A DNA stretch of 64,000 nucleotides from Schistocephalus solidus (lineage: Eukaryota; Platyhelminthes; Cestoda; Diphyllobothriidea; Diphyllobothriidae), in contig WEDG01003279.1 in NCBI GenBank assembly GCA_017591395.1, forward strand, positions 124,001 to 188,000. Reading direction: 5' to 3'. The notes beneath the pieces are model-generated. The model was not told the origin of the DNA and did no database searches. It saw only the letters and a list, made by a program, of their open reading frames with translations. A program made the position numbers and the translations under genes. Shown here piece by piece: positions 1 to 12,887 of the stretch (its first letter is position 1; every line of letters starts with the position of its first letter).

Positions 1-1587
1 GGAAGGTGGCAGATCCAGGTCATTGTTCGTGTCCACTTGAGGGTGCCGGTCAATGGCAACATCGGAGATGGCTGATGAGCAATAAAGGACACTTCTGAAG
101 TGCTCGGCCAAGCGCTTCAGAATTTGCGATTTTTCTGTCAGCAGTGTTGTGCCGTCAGAGTTCAACAGCGGTGCGGTCCCCTTGATGCAGGGGCCGTAGA
201 TGGACTTGATGGCTTTAAAAAAGTTTTTCATTTCATTGCGGTTCATATACCCCTGGATTTCCTCAGCCTTTCAGATCATCCAGGCATCCTGCATCTCCCC
301 CAGCCGTTGCTGTACAAGGCGGGGGCATCTGAAGAAGGCTGCTTTGCTGGCGTCAGTCCAAAGGTCCATGTAGGCTTTGTGTAGTCCATTATTCTCCGCA
401 AGTAAGCTGCTGATGTCGGCATCATTGTCATTAAACCATTCCTCGTGTTGACAGTGTGCGCGTCTGAGGACTTCGAGGGCGGTGGACTGGATGACATTTT
501 GCAGTTGACACCGTCGTGTTTCCACGGTGGCATTATTATCTGGAGCATGCAGGTTCTCCAGTTTCTCGGTTATTTGGTTGCTGAACTCGAAACAGTGAGC
601 AGGCAAATTTAAAAAAATAGTATTTAACTTACCGGACAGTCGCTTACCTTGGGGCCTTCGTCGGGGTTGAAGTCGGAGCCTAACCTGCGAGATGAGGAGG
701 CAGTGATCCGTCCAACCATCGGCATCGCGGATTGCCTTGGTTACCAGCACGTATTGTGGACCTCGCCTCCGGACGAGAACATAGTCTAGCAGCTGCCAGC
801 GCCGCAACCAAGGGTGCATCCACGTAGCCTACTCCCGCGGCGGAAGGCGGAATAAGGTGTTGGTCATCAGTAGACGGTGTTCCGCACACGTTCGCAGAAG
901 AAGGAGGCCGTTATCGTTACAACCACCGAGACCGTGGGGACCCAGCACTCCCTGCCAGGCAGTGGGATCCGTGCGGACGTGGGCGTTGAAGTCATCAAGG
1001 ACAAATTACTTGCCCACCTTCAGCAAAGTCGCCAGTAGTGCGTACAGGTCCTCGTATAATTTGTACTTCGCCGCATCATAGCTCGTCATTGAAGGAGCGT
1101 AGGCGGTGATAATGGTGGTGAACTTGTCTTCCCGACGAGGCAGGTGGAAGCTCATCAGGCGATTATTGAAACCCTCTGGCAGACAATGCAGACGTCCCAC
1201 GATCACGTTCCGGATGGCAAAGGGAACACCAGTGTCGCGTCGCTCTGCTTTTTGCCGGCCGCTCCTGAAGAATGTGTAGCCGGCACCCACCTCCTCCAGC
1301 TGACCCTGTTCAGAAAATCGGGTGTCGCTGAGAGAAGCAATGTCCACTTTGTTGCACGCCAGTTCCCGAGTGACTAGCACCGTCCTACATTCCGGCCGGT
1401 TGCTACTAGGATTGTCTAAAAGGGACCGAACATTCCAGGCTGCTAATGTGAGCGGAATCACCCGAGCAACCCGGGGGTATGACGTGGGGGATCGAGACGA
1501 GGGTATTGATGTTTGTTTGAGTTTTACGACCACGTATTTTGCGATCTGCGAGCCGCGGCCATCTGCAAAAGACGTGATACCCAGCAT
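1..1587 (-). pseudogene. Non-LTR retrotransposon endonuclease/RT polyprotein, 5' part, three premature stops, cut by window edge
   Basis: Encodes the apurinic-endonuclease-like (APE) domain of a non-LTR retrotransposon, followed by the linker towards the reverse transcriptase; the RT itself lies beyond base 1. Visible motifs in order: [10 protein letters not shown] (catalytic Asn region), [11 protein letters not shown] (family has SETR, so the catalytic Glu reads Asp), TAYAPSM, DDFNAHV (family GDFN) and WTDHCLLI (family TDH). One frame is open over the whole segment, interrupted only by in-frame stops at 1006-1008 (TAA), 829-831 (TAG) and 271-273 (TGA); reading resumes in the same frame after each. 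The first Met is at 1585-1587 but the true start may lie upstream. Such proteins are often annotated 'endonuclease-reverse transcriptase' or 'craniofacial development protein 2' in flatworm genomes. A decayed copy, not an active gene. Confidence 0.85.
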
Positions 1588-1799
1588 TTGTTTAGGGCAC
1601 CTTTTTCAGCCCCTCCCTTCGCTAGGAGGCAAGCAGTGGTGTCCCTTAATAGGTCTGCTGGACATCCCAGACGCCTTTCGATCTCCACTATGGGTCACGG
1701 TTTTTATTTAGTAGGAGAGCGACCAGAGTTAGCCTGGGCCACCTACGGGCTTGCTGTTGCCGCCACCGTAGAGTTTTTGAGGTTGGGGATATTGGGTGG

Positions 1800-2940
1800 C
1801 AAACAAACACACACGACATTTTGACCATTGTAGTTCGACGATGGCCACCGTATGCTCCACCCCAGGTGGTGCAGGGATGATGACTTGCGCGTGGATTAGT
1901 TTTAAGTAATAGTAGCCTTGCGCTGCAGCTACCGCATTCTCTCCTCCCCCACATGAACCCGCGTTCATGACAGAGCCAAGAAAGCAGGAAGCGGGAGATG
2001 ACGCAGGTGGCTGGAGTGGCCGGAAACGCACCTGGGTGGGCCACCACACCCCCATGTTCTGCATTTGTTATGGGAACGCAACCAGAATAACGCCTGCCGT
2101 ACCCTGATGTGGTCCCTGTGTTGGTTCAATGCATCTATCACGTGGCCAGTTTATGGGGCAAACACACACTCACGAGAGTTCGACCGTTGATTTCGACTAT
2201 GTTCACCATATGCTCCACGGAAGGGTGATGCAGGGACGGTGACTTGCGCGTGATTAAATTTAAAGTGATAGTAGACTTGCGCTACATCTACCGCACTCTA
2301 TCCTCCTCCCCCATATGAGCCCGTTGTCATGACAAAGTCCAGATAACTGGACATGGGAGAGGGCGCAGGTAACTGGCGCGGCCCGAGCCGCTCCTGGGTG
2401 TACCACCACACCTGGCTCGGATCCTATGGAGTGGGAGTGCCATAAAGGCCACATTAAGAAGGAGCCATTGCAGCCTGACTCTCAGTCCGCCAGTCAGCCA
2501 CTCCACACAAAACACACATTGGTTGACCACGCGGTCCGAGTTATCCCGTCAGTTGGCAACCTTCCAAGCCACGGCTTTCAGCGCACCGTGATAGTTTTAA
2601 GTGCGTCAGATTGTTTATAGTGAGGAACATGCGCTGAGCCGTTGACCTCACTCTCTCTCCCACCCCCACAATCAAATCACTGTCCGAGCCGGTCAGTTGT
2701 CTGATGCGGAAGTAGGTGCAGCTGCTGGTGACCTCATCTAAATGTACTACATACACGACCTGGCCCCCAAACACAAGCACCATAATTTCTCACAACAGGG
2801 GGTTGAACGGCTTACATCTCACATGTGTGAGATATCCAGAGGTCAATTTAAGAAGGAGCCATCGCAGCCTGACTCTCAGACTACCAGTCAGCCACTCCAC
2901 ACAACACATATTGGCCTAACTGCGAGGTCTGAGTAGACTG
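1800..2940 (-). repeat. Composite A/B repeat cluster, reverse orientation (A-A-B1-B2)
   Basis: Reverse complement of the units in the large array at 54755-58490. On the plus strand there are two A units (about 1800-2110 and 2110-2400; landmarks are the Pol III-like GTGGTAGATGCG segment and TCTTCTTGACTCTGTC), then B1 (about 2400-2640, TGGAAGGTTGCCAACTGA reversed at 2550-2580) and B2 (about 2640-2940, containing the TCTCACATGTGTGAGA near-palindrome). The order is the exact reverse of the order in the 55-58 kb array. ORFs here are not credible genes. Confidence 0.8.
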
Positions 2941-3064
2941 CACATATACGCACGCACACACACACACGCTGGATCATGGAATTTTCGACAGTTCGTTCTG
3001 ATTAGGTACAAACCTTTCCTATGTGAGGAGCATTTCAACGGTCCGGGACAAATACAGGGGGCGG

Positions 3065-3233
3065 GTGGACATAATGTGACCAAGTGCGATCCTAACCACA
3101 TCAGTGAGTGTCATGCACTTGTTTGACTTGTATATACCTCACTGCGCAATGCATATGACGTACTGATGATCGGTAAAAACCAAGAACCAGCTGTCTACGT
3201 CTTGCCTGTTGCACCTTTAGCAACATATGTGTG

Positions 3234-3236
<3 letters not shown>
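3065..3236 (+). repeat. Family X element copy with decayed hammerhead, TA-tailed
   Basis: Matches the two copies at 47.2-47.6 kb from the GGCGGG...GGA 5' end to AGCAACATATGTG, followed directly by (TA)n at 3237-3274. It retains CTGATGA at 3162-3168 and a six-pair stem I (GACGTA with TACGTC, all Watson-Crick). The second core block reads GAAC instead of GAAA, so the ribozyme is probably dead. Its value is comparative: stem I here uses A-U and C-G pairs where the 47 kb copies use G-U wobbles. Confidence 0.75.

Positions 3237-3275
<39 letters not shown>
3237..3275. repeat. (TA)n microsatellite, tail of family X copy
   Basis: Uninterrupted TA dinucleotides that begin exactly where the family X body ends. 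The same junction is seen in the other X copies, so the tract is read as the element's 3' tail and not chance low complexity. Confidence 0.9.
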
Positions 3276-3279
<4 letters not shown>

Positions 3280-3400
3280 ACAGGAATAGGCGCACACCGA
3301 TCTAGTGGCTTCCCGAAGCAAACAAGCTCCGTATGGGTGGCAAAGGTCACGAACAGGCAACCAATTACCAGGCCGAAGTCGGCCAAGTTATAATTGCATC
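3275..3400 (+). repeat. Dispersed repeat family Y
   Basis: A ~125-bp segment starting TTCAAACAGGAATAGGCG and ending GGCCAAGTTATAATTGCA. Near-copies lie at 28622-28740 (+, diverged), 28758-28830 (-, partial) and 29066-29200 (+). Each copy begins beside a run of TA. No coding capacity or known family recognised. Confidence 0.75.
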
Positions 3401-3549
3401 AATTATAATTTATAATTGTATAATTGTTATAATTGTATCAATCTACCCATATTCTCTGTCGTGTCTCCTCTCTCCCATATATATATATATATATATATAT
3501 GCATGTACATATGATATATCTACATATATATATATGTAGTATATATATG
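3401..3549. repeat. AT-rich low complexity with (TA)n tracts
   Basis: Repeated ATTATAATTGTAT-like words at 3390-3440, then (TA)n at 3478-3500 and again around 3515-3550. No gene. Confidence 0.8.
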
Positions 3550-4080
3550 CCAGGGGACTACCAGAGATAAGAGGGGCTGGGATAAACATTTTCACTTATA
3601 AGCCTTTGTCAGCCAGCCTTCTCTCAACTAGTGATTTCGCAGAACCCGAGATTTGAACCAGTGTTATTTGTTTATCGAGCTTTATTACGTCCAAGGCGCT
3701 ACTATTAAGTCACGAGTCCATTGTCCCGTCTGTTGCGATCCAGAATATTAACGATGGTAGAAGTGGGTTGCCGAAAATGCTCTTTGCCTTGAAAATTATG
3801 ACTCAATATTGCACCCTCGCAGACCGTCATGAGGATAGCGACCAGCAGTATATGCATGGGGTGACTGCTAAATTGGTGCTAACCGAGTAAGCTATGGAAC
3901 AGGCGTGACCGGTTGTGCCTTGGGACTCAATCTAAAGCCATCGCAGGCAGTCGCATAGAGACTCCATCATATGGGATGACTGCTGACGAAAACAATCCAG
4001 CGCCATAAACGTGAGGTTACGTAAGGCTGGCTGACGACGGATACTACGCTAAAATGTTCCTCTCATTCTCTCCCTCCCTT
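3550..4080 (-). repeat. Decayed tRNA-SINE (family S) fragments
   Basis: The reverse strand reads, in order, a tRNA-like promoter (GGTTCAAATCTCGGG B-box-like near 3645-3662; GTGACTTAATAGTAGCG A-box-like near 3695-3712) and then a degraded hammerhead near 3555-3610 (CTGACAA core). A plus-strand fragment with GGCTGGCTGACGACGG near 4028 has an intact CTGACGA block but a mutated GAAA. Family assignment rests on the full copies at 12.9-13.8 kb. Confidence 0.6.
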
Positions 4081-7000
4081 TGGCATTAATTTGCATATAC
4101 TACTGATGACAGTGTGACCACCGGCGGGGACTCTTACTTTATTCCCAGAGCAAAATGTTTTGAGGAGTTACTGTAATCCGATTTGTAAGCGCAGTTCCGC
4201 CATTTATAGATAAAACTGAAGTATTGATCTTCCGCAAGCAGCCACAGATAGGTTGGGTGATTCTTGAATATCGGCTACAAGAACGCGCCTGAGATAACCA
4301 TCATGTTGACAGGTGGCAATTAAGCATTTCTCACAAACTTGACAATCAGTGTCAATAACTCTCTACCATACGAATTTACTTCATATTCGCGGTACAGTTT
4401 GTTCTCTGGGGATATTAGCAGCATGCTGTTTTGAAAACATAAGTAGTTTATTGTTAATTAGAGTAATGCCTGTGATTTCACGATTTACATAGTTGATTTG
4501 ATATTAAGAGCTACCAAATACGTTCAGTAGAGGAAATGGCTGGTTTTTTTCCAAAGCGAGGCATTTTATGGTTAAGTTGCCTTTTTGCAGAGCAGAAAAA
4601 AGTTATCAGGATTCAACTACGTGAATAATCCTCTATACGCGACTAACTGGGGCTTGACAGTTAACGTCTTGGGTTCATCTACCCAACGAGGTGATCTAAG
4701 CACAGAAAACCTGATTTAATTTTGATCGTGTTGTAAGTTAACTTTTGGCTTTGTCTTCCGTTGGTGGAGCGTAAAATATTCGGTGGAAAAAATGATTGCT
4801 AGTGACGCTTTTTAGTGGCTGGCAGTCCCATCGGTGCTTTTGCAGCTCATGGGATTTACTTATTATAATTTGTGTTGCTTGGTCTTGAACGTTATGCGTT
4901 CAAACATTCAATACCGACTAGGAATCACTTTAACGGAGTTAATGCTTAAGAAGAGAAAACAAAACCAGCTTTTTTAGTACTTTAGCACGCTCGAGCAAAT
5001 CGCATCAGTTATTCCACCTAAAGTACATGTACTTTCGATCTGTCGTCAGCAGAAACTATTGATAATAACGGTGTTCGTGCGTCTGTGGCTGATGGTATAG
5101 GTTATAGTCGTAAACTTTTCTTGATTTTTTTCTGATGTCATGCTGTTCAACAACTTTGGACTGGTTTCACTGAGTATAGCTCATCAATCATTCATCTACC
5201 GCTCTTTTGCAACAGTTCGACAACACCCACCTGGTGCCCCATGGCGTGGGCAGAACTCCAGTGATCTGCCTGTGATTCATTTGATTGTGAGGAAGACTTT
5301 CAAAGCACCAATCGCACTCACTTCTCCTTCACCCATCTGGACAGCTCAACCCCACCCTCGACGCTTCTCAAACTCCCTTAGACAAAACCCGCAGCTGTTA
5401 TTGGTCTTTGGTAGGTAGAAAGTGACACTTTCAGCAAGAGCTAAATTAAATGTGTCAAATTAGTCACATGGACTACGGTGAATGGCGTGATTTGACACAT
5501 TCCCAGATGGGGTGAAGAGATATAACTGAGTGATGGTCATTCATCTCGCCCACAGGCCCCTTGCATAGTTTAATAGTGCTGTGACGGTAGGCATAACGTT
5601 CTACCATGACAATCAGATAGATGTTCCCTAGCGAAACACACCAAACGTTTCTGTCTGTCTATACATATCGAATAATCACTGTCCATGCCCGGTCTCAATG
5701 CTAGTATAGTGCAATGCAATCATGCGTGTTCCTGAACGATCAATCTTACAGCGTATTAATCAATTTCATAACAATTTCATACAATTCACTAAGACCCATT
5801 GTATGCGTAAAACACGGCTCAACAAGGAGTAGGATACAATAATCCTGCTAATTTACTCATCTCATTCAAAACCAAATATACTGACCTACCTACAATCGGC
5901 TAAATGAGGGAAATATCTGGGGTCCAGCTTAAGCATTTCTGCTCCGAAGATCGAATCTTTGCACTGAAACATTAAACCCTGAATTATTAGTAGGCCTCAA
6001 TCATAATCATTTTCACTTGGTGTCAGAAAACTTCTCATGTATCCCTTAAATAGGAAATAATAAAGCGATGCCAAGTTCAAGATTTCAATTTGAGGTGACC
6101 CTTGACTTCAAGGAAGTAGTTTTAGGGAAAAGACGAAGGGGTGATCACCAGAAAAAGTTGATATGCCAGACGTTTCGGATCCTCATTCAAACCCGTAATC
6201 ATAGACCTTCGCAGAAAGAGGTTCTATAATCTCTCTAGATATGAGCTCAAGCGAGAATCCACAATGGCTGACCAATAAACGTCTTGCTGCAAAAATCACA
6301 CCTTATTCTTCTTCTTCTTCTTCTTTTTCTTCTGCTTTTTCTGGATTTAGTATTCTAGTTTAAAAAGTGATTTAAGTGGAATGACAGAGCTCTACTTAAT
6401 AAAGGACACGGTTCAAAACCCAGGATGTATCTGCATTACGCTGTCCGCCCCCACTAATTCTCTATAAAAAATATTGTACGAACCTTATTGGGTATTTGTG
6501 CGATACTGTAAAGGAAAAAATAATAAAAAGGTTGGCAAAGAGAAGATTTCCACTCAGTGTCGATACCCAAACCAGACTAATCGCAAAATCTGTCCAGAAT
6601 AGTCGTTTTGTCCTGTTCCTGCGCCTTGAAGTTTTTCTCGCTAGGTTTCTGCTTAACTCGGAGAAGACATGCCTTTTTATATTTTACTGAAACTTTGGGT
6701 CGTACAACTTTCAGACTTAGCTAATTTGGAAAATCTTGCTCATAAGTTTGTTTGGTTCAGGGAAATTCAGCGTATTTTAGTGTGCCGGAACTCAGGAAAC
6801 CCGCTTTTTTATAATTGCGTTTTAAATTTAAAGAGGTCGATTGGCTGGGCTTCCTGTGGTACCTTTTGTGTATGCGCCGTAGCTCACTTTCTTTCGAAAA
6901 TATATGAGACGACAAGGTTCTCAAACTTAAGAAGATATTATATGACTACAGTGGCATGGTTTATAGGGATTTGGATGAATTCAGTTATTCCATGCGTCAT

Positions 7001-10000
7001 GGATTGCTAACATTCTAGTGGAAACTTTTGCAATCGCGTAAAACGGCCTTATTTGAAAAACTATCCCAGCGTGTGTAGCATTAAGATTTCCCCTGATTTC
7101 TAATTCTTCGTCCGCTAGCATGGGTTTGCAGTAAGGTTAATTCTCGTGGTTTGCCACCGGTAATTTGTCCATTTTGGATGAAGATTCAAAAATGAAGAAT
7201 ATGACAGTTTTTTAAATGCGTAATTAAAAACCCGTTAAGCTGTTTTCTCTGTGCAGATTTCATAAAAGCTGCTTGTGATGCATGTCATTTGTTGTGATTT
7301 GATGATGACCAAAATGTCTTCTCAAAGTCACATGAAGCGGAATGTTTGTTAAAACAAGCCTAGATGATTTGGAGACACAATGACAACATGAAAAACGAGA
7401 GTTGTAGACAAAATGTGAATTTTCACTCAAATCGAAGGTGAAAAGTTTTGCTTTACGAAGCCCTAACTTTATAGAAAGCATAGTTTTCCAAAAAGCCTCT
7501 AACACTTTGGAAAAAATGGTAAAACACCTATAGCGAAAATAAGGACATGCAGTAACCAAAAATAAGGATAAAAACATATACTAAGAGGCATATGCGAAAA
7601 TGATTAATTTTTAACTAGTTTTCCATATTTATGAAGGAAAGTTTACTCTTTGTCAATTTAAATCAAGCTCTCGGTAGAACTTCCGCTTAGAGTCATCTGT
7701 GGGACTTTCTTTCTGCTTCCCACGTAATTTAAGGCATGCTGTATGCAGCGACGAAGGACATGAAATGATTTTCCTGGAAAAAACTCTCAGAACTTTAAAG
7801 GTATACATATTTTTACTCTTTAAATACAAGTCACTTTAGCTAGCAATATCTTGAAAAACGCAGTCTTGCTTGTTCATTGTTGCAAGAAGTTGGTTTACGA
7901 ATAAAGATACTGGCAGATTGACGCTGAAATAGTAAAACAAGTAATACTTTTTGACGACCTCTATGGCACATAAGACAGTTTGAGTGATTTACTGCGGGAG
8001 GCAGTAATTGGTTGACAGTTGGGAATTAGGAAGAATTTACCCATTAAACTAGGTGAAAAACCGCTGAATTAGTTCAAGTTGGAATGTGTACTATGGTAAG
8101 TAAAAGGCGACGGTGGTCATGAGGGTGATGGTGGTGATGGTAGAGGCGAAGGAGGAGTGTTAGAAATCACTGTGTCTTTCATATCATGACACTTAAATCG
8201 GTTAAGTAAAAGGAAATTTGCCCGACGAAGCATTAAATTTATTCGCCTGAAATTTTGACATCGTATACAGTAATAAAGAGAAAACGTGGACACACGGAAG
8301 GCGCAGTATTCATAGCATTCGGTTAGTATTCGACCGCGTAACTATTAAAATTAGCAGCTCCCGTATTCATTGCCGATGTTCGCACTGGTTCAATAATGTA
8401 TTCATCACCCGGCATGGGACGAGTTGATTAATACGATTTCTTAATCAGAGCTAGTAATTGGGGGAATAACTAATCAAAATCTTGACTGACTGGCACGGTT
8501 TCTGGCGGTGGTTTTCTCAGGGCACTCCCCACATGACTAGTCACTCTGTGTAGGCAAACTGTTAGTAATGAAAAGCCAGGTGAGCGATCATTGGTCCTCC
8601 TGGTAGGCTACTATGCGGAAAACCTTAAATAATGCTGCTCAGGACTCCCGAGGCGTTCATGTCTCGCGAGAATGTTGGCCTCATATAAGGTGGAGGTGTG
8701 CGTTACACTTTTACATTTGCTGTCATCTCTACTTACCGCTGGTTAGTGGGCTGACATCCGCGTCTACAGCAATCTTCCAGTTTCTTCGACGTATATTATT
8801 GGTTCGCAATTATTAAGGATCCAGTAAATGACCCTAGACGTTTCACGGCGTTTCAGCTGCTAATTTGGCTAATTTTGGCTCAGGTCTGCTTGCAAGCCCA
8901 CTTCTGAGTGGTGTGCAAAGGCGTCTGACCGTTCCCAAGACGTTCCTGACATACGGGAGCTTTCACCAACACTTTAGTTCGGTGCCGTTTGCTGTTTCGC
9001 ATGCTATTACATATACCAGTAGAGGAAGTTGTGCGACTAATCATTGCCTCTGAGCACCAATTGAAGGTACAAATTGTGGGTATCCTTGCCTTCTGGTATA
9101 TTACATTGTCTCTCAACATTCCAGTATGACCTCATTACACGAATTCGCTTGCGACTGATTCGGTGGTTAGTGCTTAAGCTCAGAACGTGTTTCTTATCCA
9201 TTACCTTAGTTAGTGCTTCATTTTAGGTTTCTACTATTTTTGTGATTGGGGAGAACATCAAGGAAGGATACCCAGGTGCTTCCTTCCATCTAAATTGCAA
9301 TTCGGAAATTTCAGGGAAATAATATTATTGTTCTCGCTATCCAGTCTCATTCATCACAACTGTCCCTTGAAAATCGTCCTTTGGTCTGCAGAACTTCATT
9401 TGGGTACATTATGAATGATGTTTTTTTTAACTGGAACGTCACCAGTAGGTATATTTTTTGCTACCAATTTATTTAACTCCCGGTCAAAACCACTGAGCTG
9501 GAGATACCTGCCAACTGTCTATTGAGGTGGATATTTATGATCACGTCAGAGGAAATCTCTGGCAGTTACCGGCAGTTTCGTGATCACAAACCCTGGGTAC
9601 GTTTTACACCGAAAACCTCGGCAGTTAGGCCGGAGAATGGAATCCAATCGAACTTTGACGCTCTGATTTGAGCATTTTTACAGGTGGTTTAAAATCGATT
9701 TAATACGCAAAATGGGAACACGGAAGTGCATGCAGGTCCCTTTTATTGATACTTATGGCTATCGGGTGAATTTTTGCACACCAAAGGATGGTCTATTATA
9801 ATCAGCTGGAATAATTAGGAGGATATGGAAGAAGAAAATTGGTGCGATCGGTTCATGTCCTCTTCCTTCCATTAAATATAAACTTATACGTCCTCCTGCT
9901 TTAAAGCAGTCAAATTAATCAGCTCAACTGCAAGAAACTATTTTTCGAGTCATTCTACTTTATTCATCTAGCATCGAATAAAATGGCGCTCAAGCTAGAG

Positions 10001-10015
10001 TGAGTGATTTTAGGG
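4081..10015. other. AT-rich non-coding DNA, no recognised gene
   Basis: Read on both strands. Scattered short ORFs (e.g. 5140-5418 +, 6669-7010 +, 7260-7577 -, 8613-8816 +) show no domain, family motif or convincing coding character. A (TTC)n-rich tract lies at 6302-6336 and a GGTGAT-rich stretch at 8105-8160. Could be intergenic or a long intron. Confidence 0.6.
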
Positions 10016-10165
10016 TTGCCTTTATTTCAACGAAACAGAGCACGCATTTTATTTATTTATTTATTTATTTATTGCCTTTATTTATTTATTTATTGCCTTT
10101 ATTTATTTATTGCCTTTATTTATTTATTTATTGCCTTTATTTCAACGAAACAGAGCACGCATTTT
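10016..10165 (+). repeat. 35-bp perfect direct repeat flanking a (TTTA)n array
   Basis: The same 35 bases (starting TTGCCTTTATTTCAACG, ending CACGCATTTT) occur at 10016-10050 and 10131-10165, bracketing TTTA repeats interspersed with TTGCC. The inner TTGCC blocks match the start of the 35-mer, so the array probably grew by slippage or unequal exchange from it. Confidence 0.9.
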
Positions 10166-10679
10166 CTGGATGTGTCTCTAGATAATTTTTCCTGGAATAC
10201 GTCACGTATACTCGTTTTACTTATGTATTCTTTGTGTAGGACCCATAATTGGGGAAGATTTTATTAAAAGTGTTGTACATTAATTTTTGTTGCCTTGCTC
10301 TTGAAATGGTTACAAGCCAAAAACAATTAAAATCATCTGTACCATTCGGGTAGAAGTCTCATTATGGACTTGCATACTTACCCATGTATAAACTGTAGAT
10401 GTTAATCCACTAACACTTCGAAGTACTAAAGGTGTGAAAACTTCTCCTTTCCATATGCGTGCGAAATTTTGAATTGGTCTTTGCTTAGTTTTTTTTTACC
10501 TGACTGTGCAAAGTTTCTATTCCGTTTTTTTTGTCCGGACAACCTTCAAAGTCTTTGAGACGGAGAGGTCTAAGTTGCTCGACTTCTGCCCCAACTCTCC
10601 AAGGTCTTTACTAAATTTCTCATTACACATCATTTATTTCCGGATGTTAGCCTAGTTTCATTTTTTCAAGAGAAGTGCC
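10166..10679. other. No recognised feature
   Basis: AT-rich single-copy-looking DNA; no ORF with a recognisable family and no repeat shared with the rest of the window. Confidence 0.6.
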
Positions 10680-11060
10680 GACGAGGACGAAGGAAACTGG
10701 GATGGCCTTTTCTAGCTTGTCGGTCGTCCTCAGAAGGTCATACATAGCGGTAGGCTGGGGTAAACTGGGGCTCGAACCCGAGCAATCTGGTCACTGAGCG
10801 TTAAGTCCTGTGAACTGCCCTGGGACAACGGGTCCGTTATCTAGTCGGCTACGAGTGGTATTTTTCGCTTTCGTAGGAGGGTTGTTTGCCAATCAGATTA
10901 CAGGACAGTCTCGTCCCGTTGTGCCTTTGAAATCAATCAAGGGTCATCGGAGCGCGTGGCTTAGGGACTAAGAACAACGCCAAAAGAGTGCCGATCAAAC
11001 CTATGAAGACTGGGTTAGAAATGCCTGGCTTATAAGCCGTCGGCCCGTAGTCATGCCGGT
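10680..11060 (-). repeat. Decayed tRNA-SINE (family S) copies
   Basis: On the reverse strand, 10860 to 10765 resembles a tRNA-derived promoter with a consensus B box (GGTTCGAGCCCC, complement near 10768-10780), followed by a degraded hammerhead segment at 10680-10730. A second fragment at 10905-11060 on the plus strand carries GCGTGGCTTAGGGACTAAG, an A-box-like block. Too diverged for intact ribozyme pairing. Confidence 0.6.
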
Positions 11061-11639
11061 TGATATCTGGATGGCATACTTTATGGCTGTGTGAGGGAAA
11101 ACTTTATTCTTTCAATTATATCAAACTCTAAATGTTTTGGTCCTGTTGTCCGATCCAATTGATTTACTCGCCGGGCCTACTGGCAGATTTTTTGGCGTGA
11201 CGTACGATTTCGTCGAGGTAGATAAAAGAAACAGTCTCGTTGTTGGTGAAAGTGTCACGTAACAAATACTAACGACCTGAAGAGGACGTTTCACCGACAG
11301 TCCAGTAACCATAAATGGCCGTCATCATTCGGCCAAACCTACTGAATTTCGTGCCGTGCAATACCTGCTGTTAGAATCTGTGACCTGTTGCTTAGAACTC
11401 CAATGCCTTTGCCACGCATCCAAAAGCTCCTTTTCATGTCGGTTGCGATTGGGTTTATTAATAATGGTAGAGGGGCACTCACCATAATGTCATTCTGCCT
11501 ATATCAGTGGCGTTTGTGTGGCTGCTGCTGGGGCTCGCGTTTGAACCATTGAGCCATGGCTCGCTTTCCTGTCGGACACGATCGGGTATATAAACGTTGT
11601 TAACTAGGCGCCCATAGGAGAACGAGCCCATGGTAAAAA
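11061..11639. other. No recognised gene; traces of SINE middle region
   Basis: Around 11440-11600 there are weak matches to the SINE middle region. The ORFs 11121-11312 and 11479-11661 on the minus strand have no family signature. Confidence 0.4.
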
Positions 11640-11830
11640 CAATTACGGCGGTGGAATTCAAAAAACTGGCCGTGGATTTCGAAGGGTTGACTGCGGATGG
11701 CTAAAATGCTAGAAATGGCCCTTCTTGTCGCTCTGGTGTTTGTCAGTAATGTTATTTTGTCTATATTAATAGCTGCCCTACGGCTGTGGTTGGGACTCGA
11801 GAGTGAGCTTCAGGTCACAACAGGGCAAGG
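11640..11830 (+). repeat. Decayed tRNA-SINE (family S) 3' part
   Basis: Follows the family order: GCGGATGGCTAAAATGCTAG (broken hammerhead core), AGAAATGGCCCTT (GAAA block retained), TTTGTCAGTAATGTTATT, GCTGCCCTACGG, then GACTCGAGAGTGAG. The CTGATGA block is lost. Confidence 0.65.
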
Positions 11831-12854
11831 ATATCCCTACCGTGATCAATGAGCTTAAAATGTATCGATGTACCTTTCAAAGATAACCCTGCCAGTATGC
11901 GAAACACCCGTGACCCCTAGGGCCCAGTTGTCTATATCCATACTTTAATACTCCTATGGAAGTGACATTATTTCATGCACATTCTTTACGAATCTGAAAT
12001 GTGCAGCTCCTTGTTGATGCACAAGAAAGCCAAGCATGTCCACCTCATAGTGGCCTCTGCAATAGTTCTGTCTTGTTAATCAACGTGGCGTGCTTTCAGG
12101 ACGGAAGAAGTTTAGATTACACAGGTAGATAAACGAGAACAAACCAGTAAAGCTTCTTGAGATAAAGAACAGTTCAGCGATTTTTTGGCAGATTTTATGA
12201 ATGAAAAGTTCTTTACGTTTCTTATATTGTGCAAGAGGTCGAACGGCTATCTAAATCCTCACAGCATTCCACTTGCCTGGCCGAAATTGCCGGAGGTCGA
12301 GGAAATTATAGTTGTATGTTGAGGCATTCAAAGCCCTGACCTCAAACTCGCTTGCCGTCAGCTTGTTCTATTGCGTTATTTTTCGTTTACTTCTTAATCG
12401 CTGTGAGTACAAATTTTCGTGTACTTTTTACGCTAAGGTAGAAGGAGGGAGGAGTTTCAGCAGTTGCTGGGATTTGAACACATTCCATTGCGCAGTATAC
12501 GAGGCCTACTTGAGTTACTGTCACTGAAGAACACAATTGGACTGAAATATAAAATTGCTGCTGGACATTTTTGGTAGGAAAATGTGTATTACTTTATTTC
12601 TTACTTTTCTGCCTCATCATCCTTCTAACAATCGGGTACAAAAGTCAACTGACGAGATGCGTAAGCATTGCTTACATGTTTTGAGCACGTGCAGGGAGCC
12701 TGGTTCTGTCGTCACAAGCAATGACGTCTACCGCATGATCAAAACACTATGTCCAGTGCCAGTTAATTGCGCATGAATTCATTTATATATTGAGCTAAAA
12801 TTTTCCATGTCAACCACGCACTCTTTGCCTTCACTATACTGGACCCGGTAGCAA
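11831..12854. other. No recognised feature
   Basis: AT-rich DNA with short ORFs at 12312-12527 and 12555-12776 that show no family resemblance. Confidence 0.55.
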
Positions 12855-12887
12855 GCTTTGGTTATCGCAGCGCCTGGGGTTGGGTAT

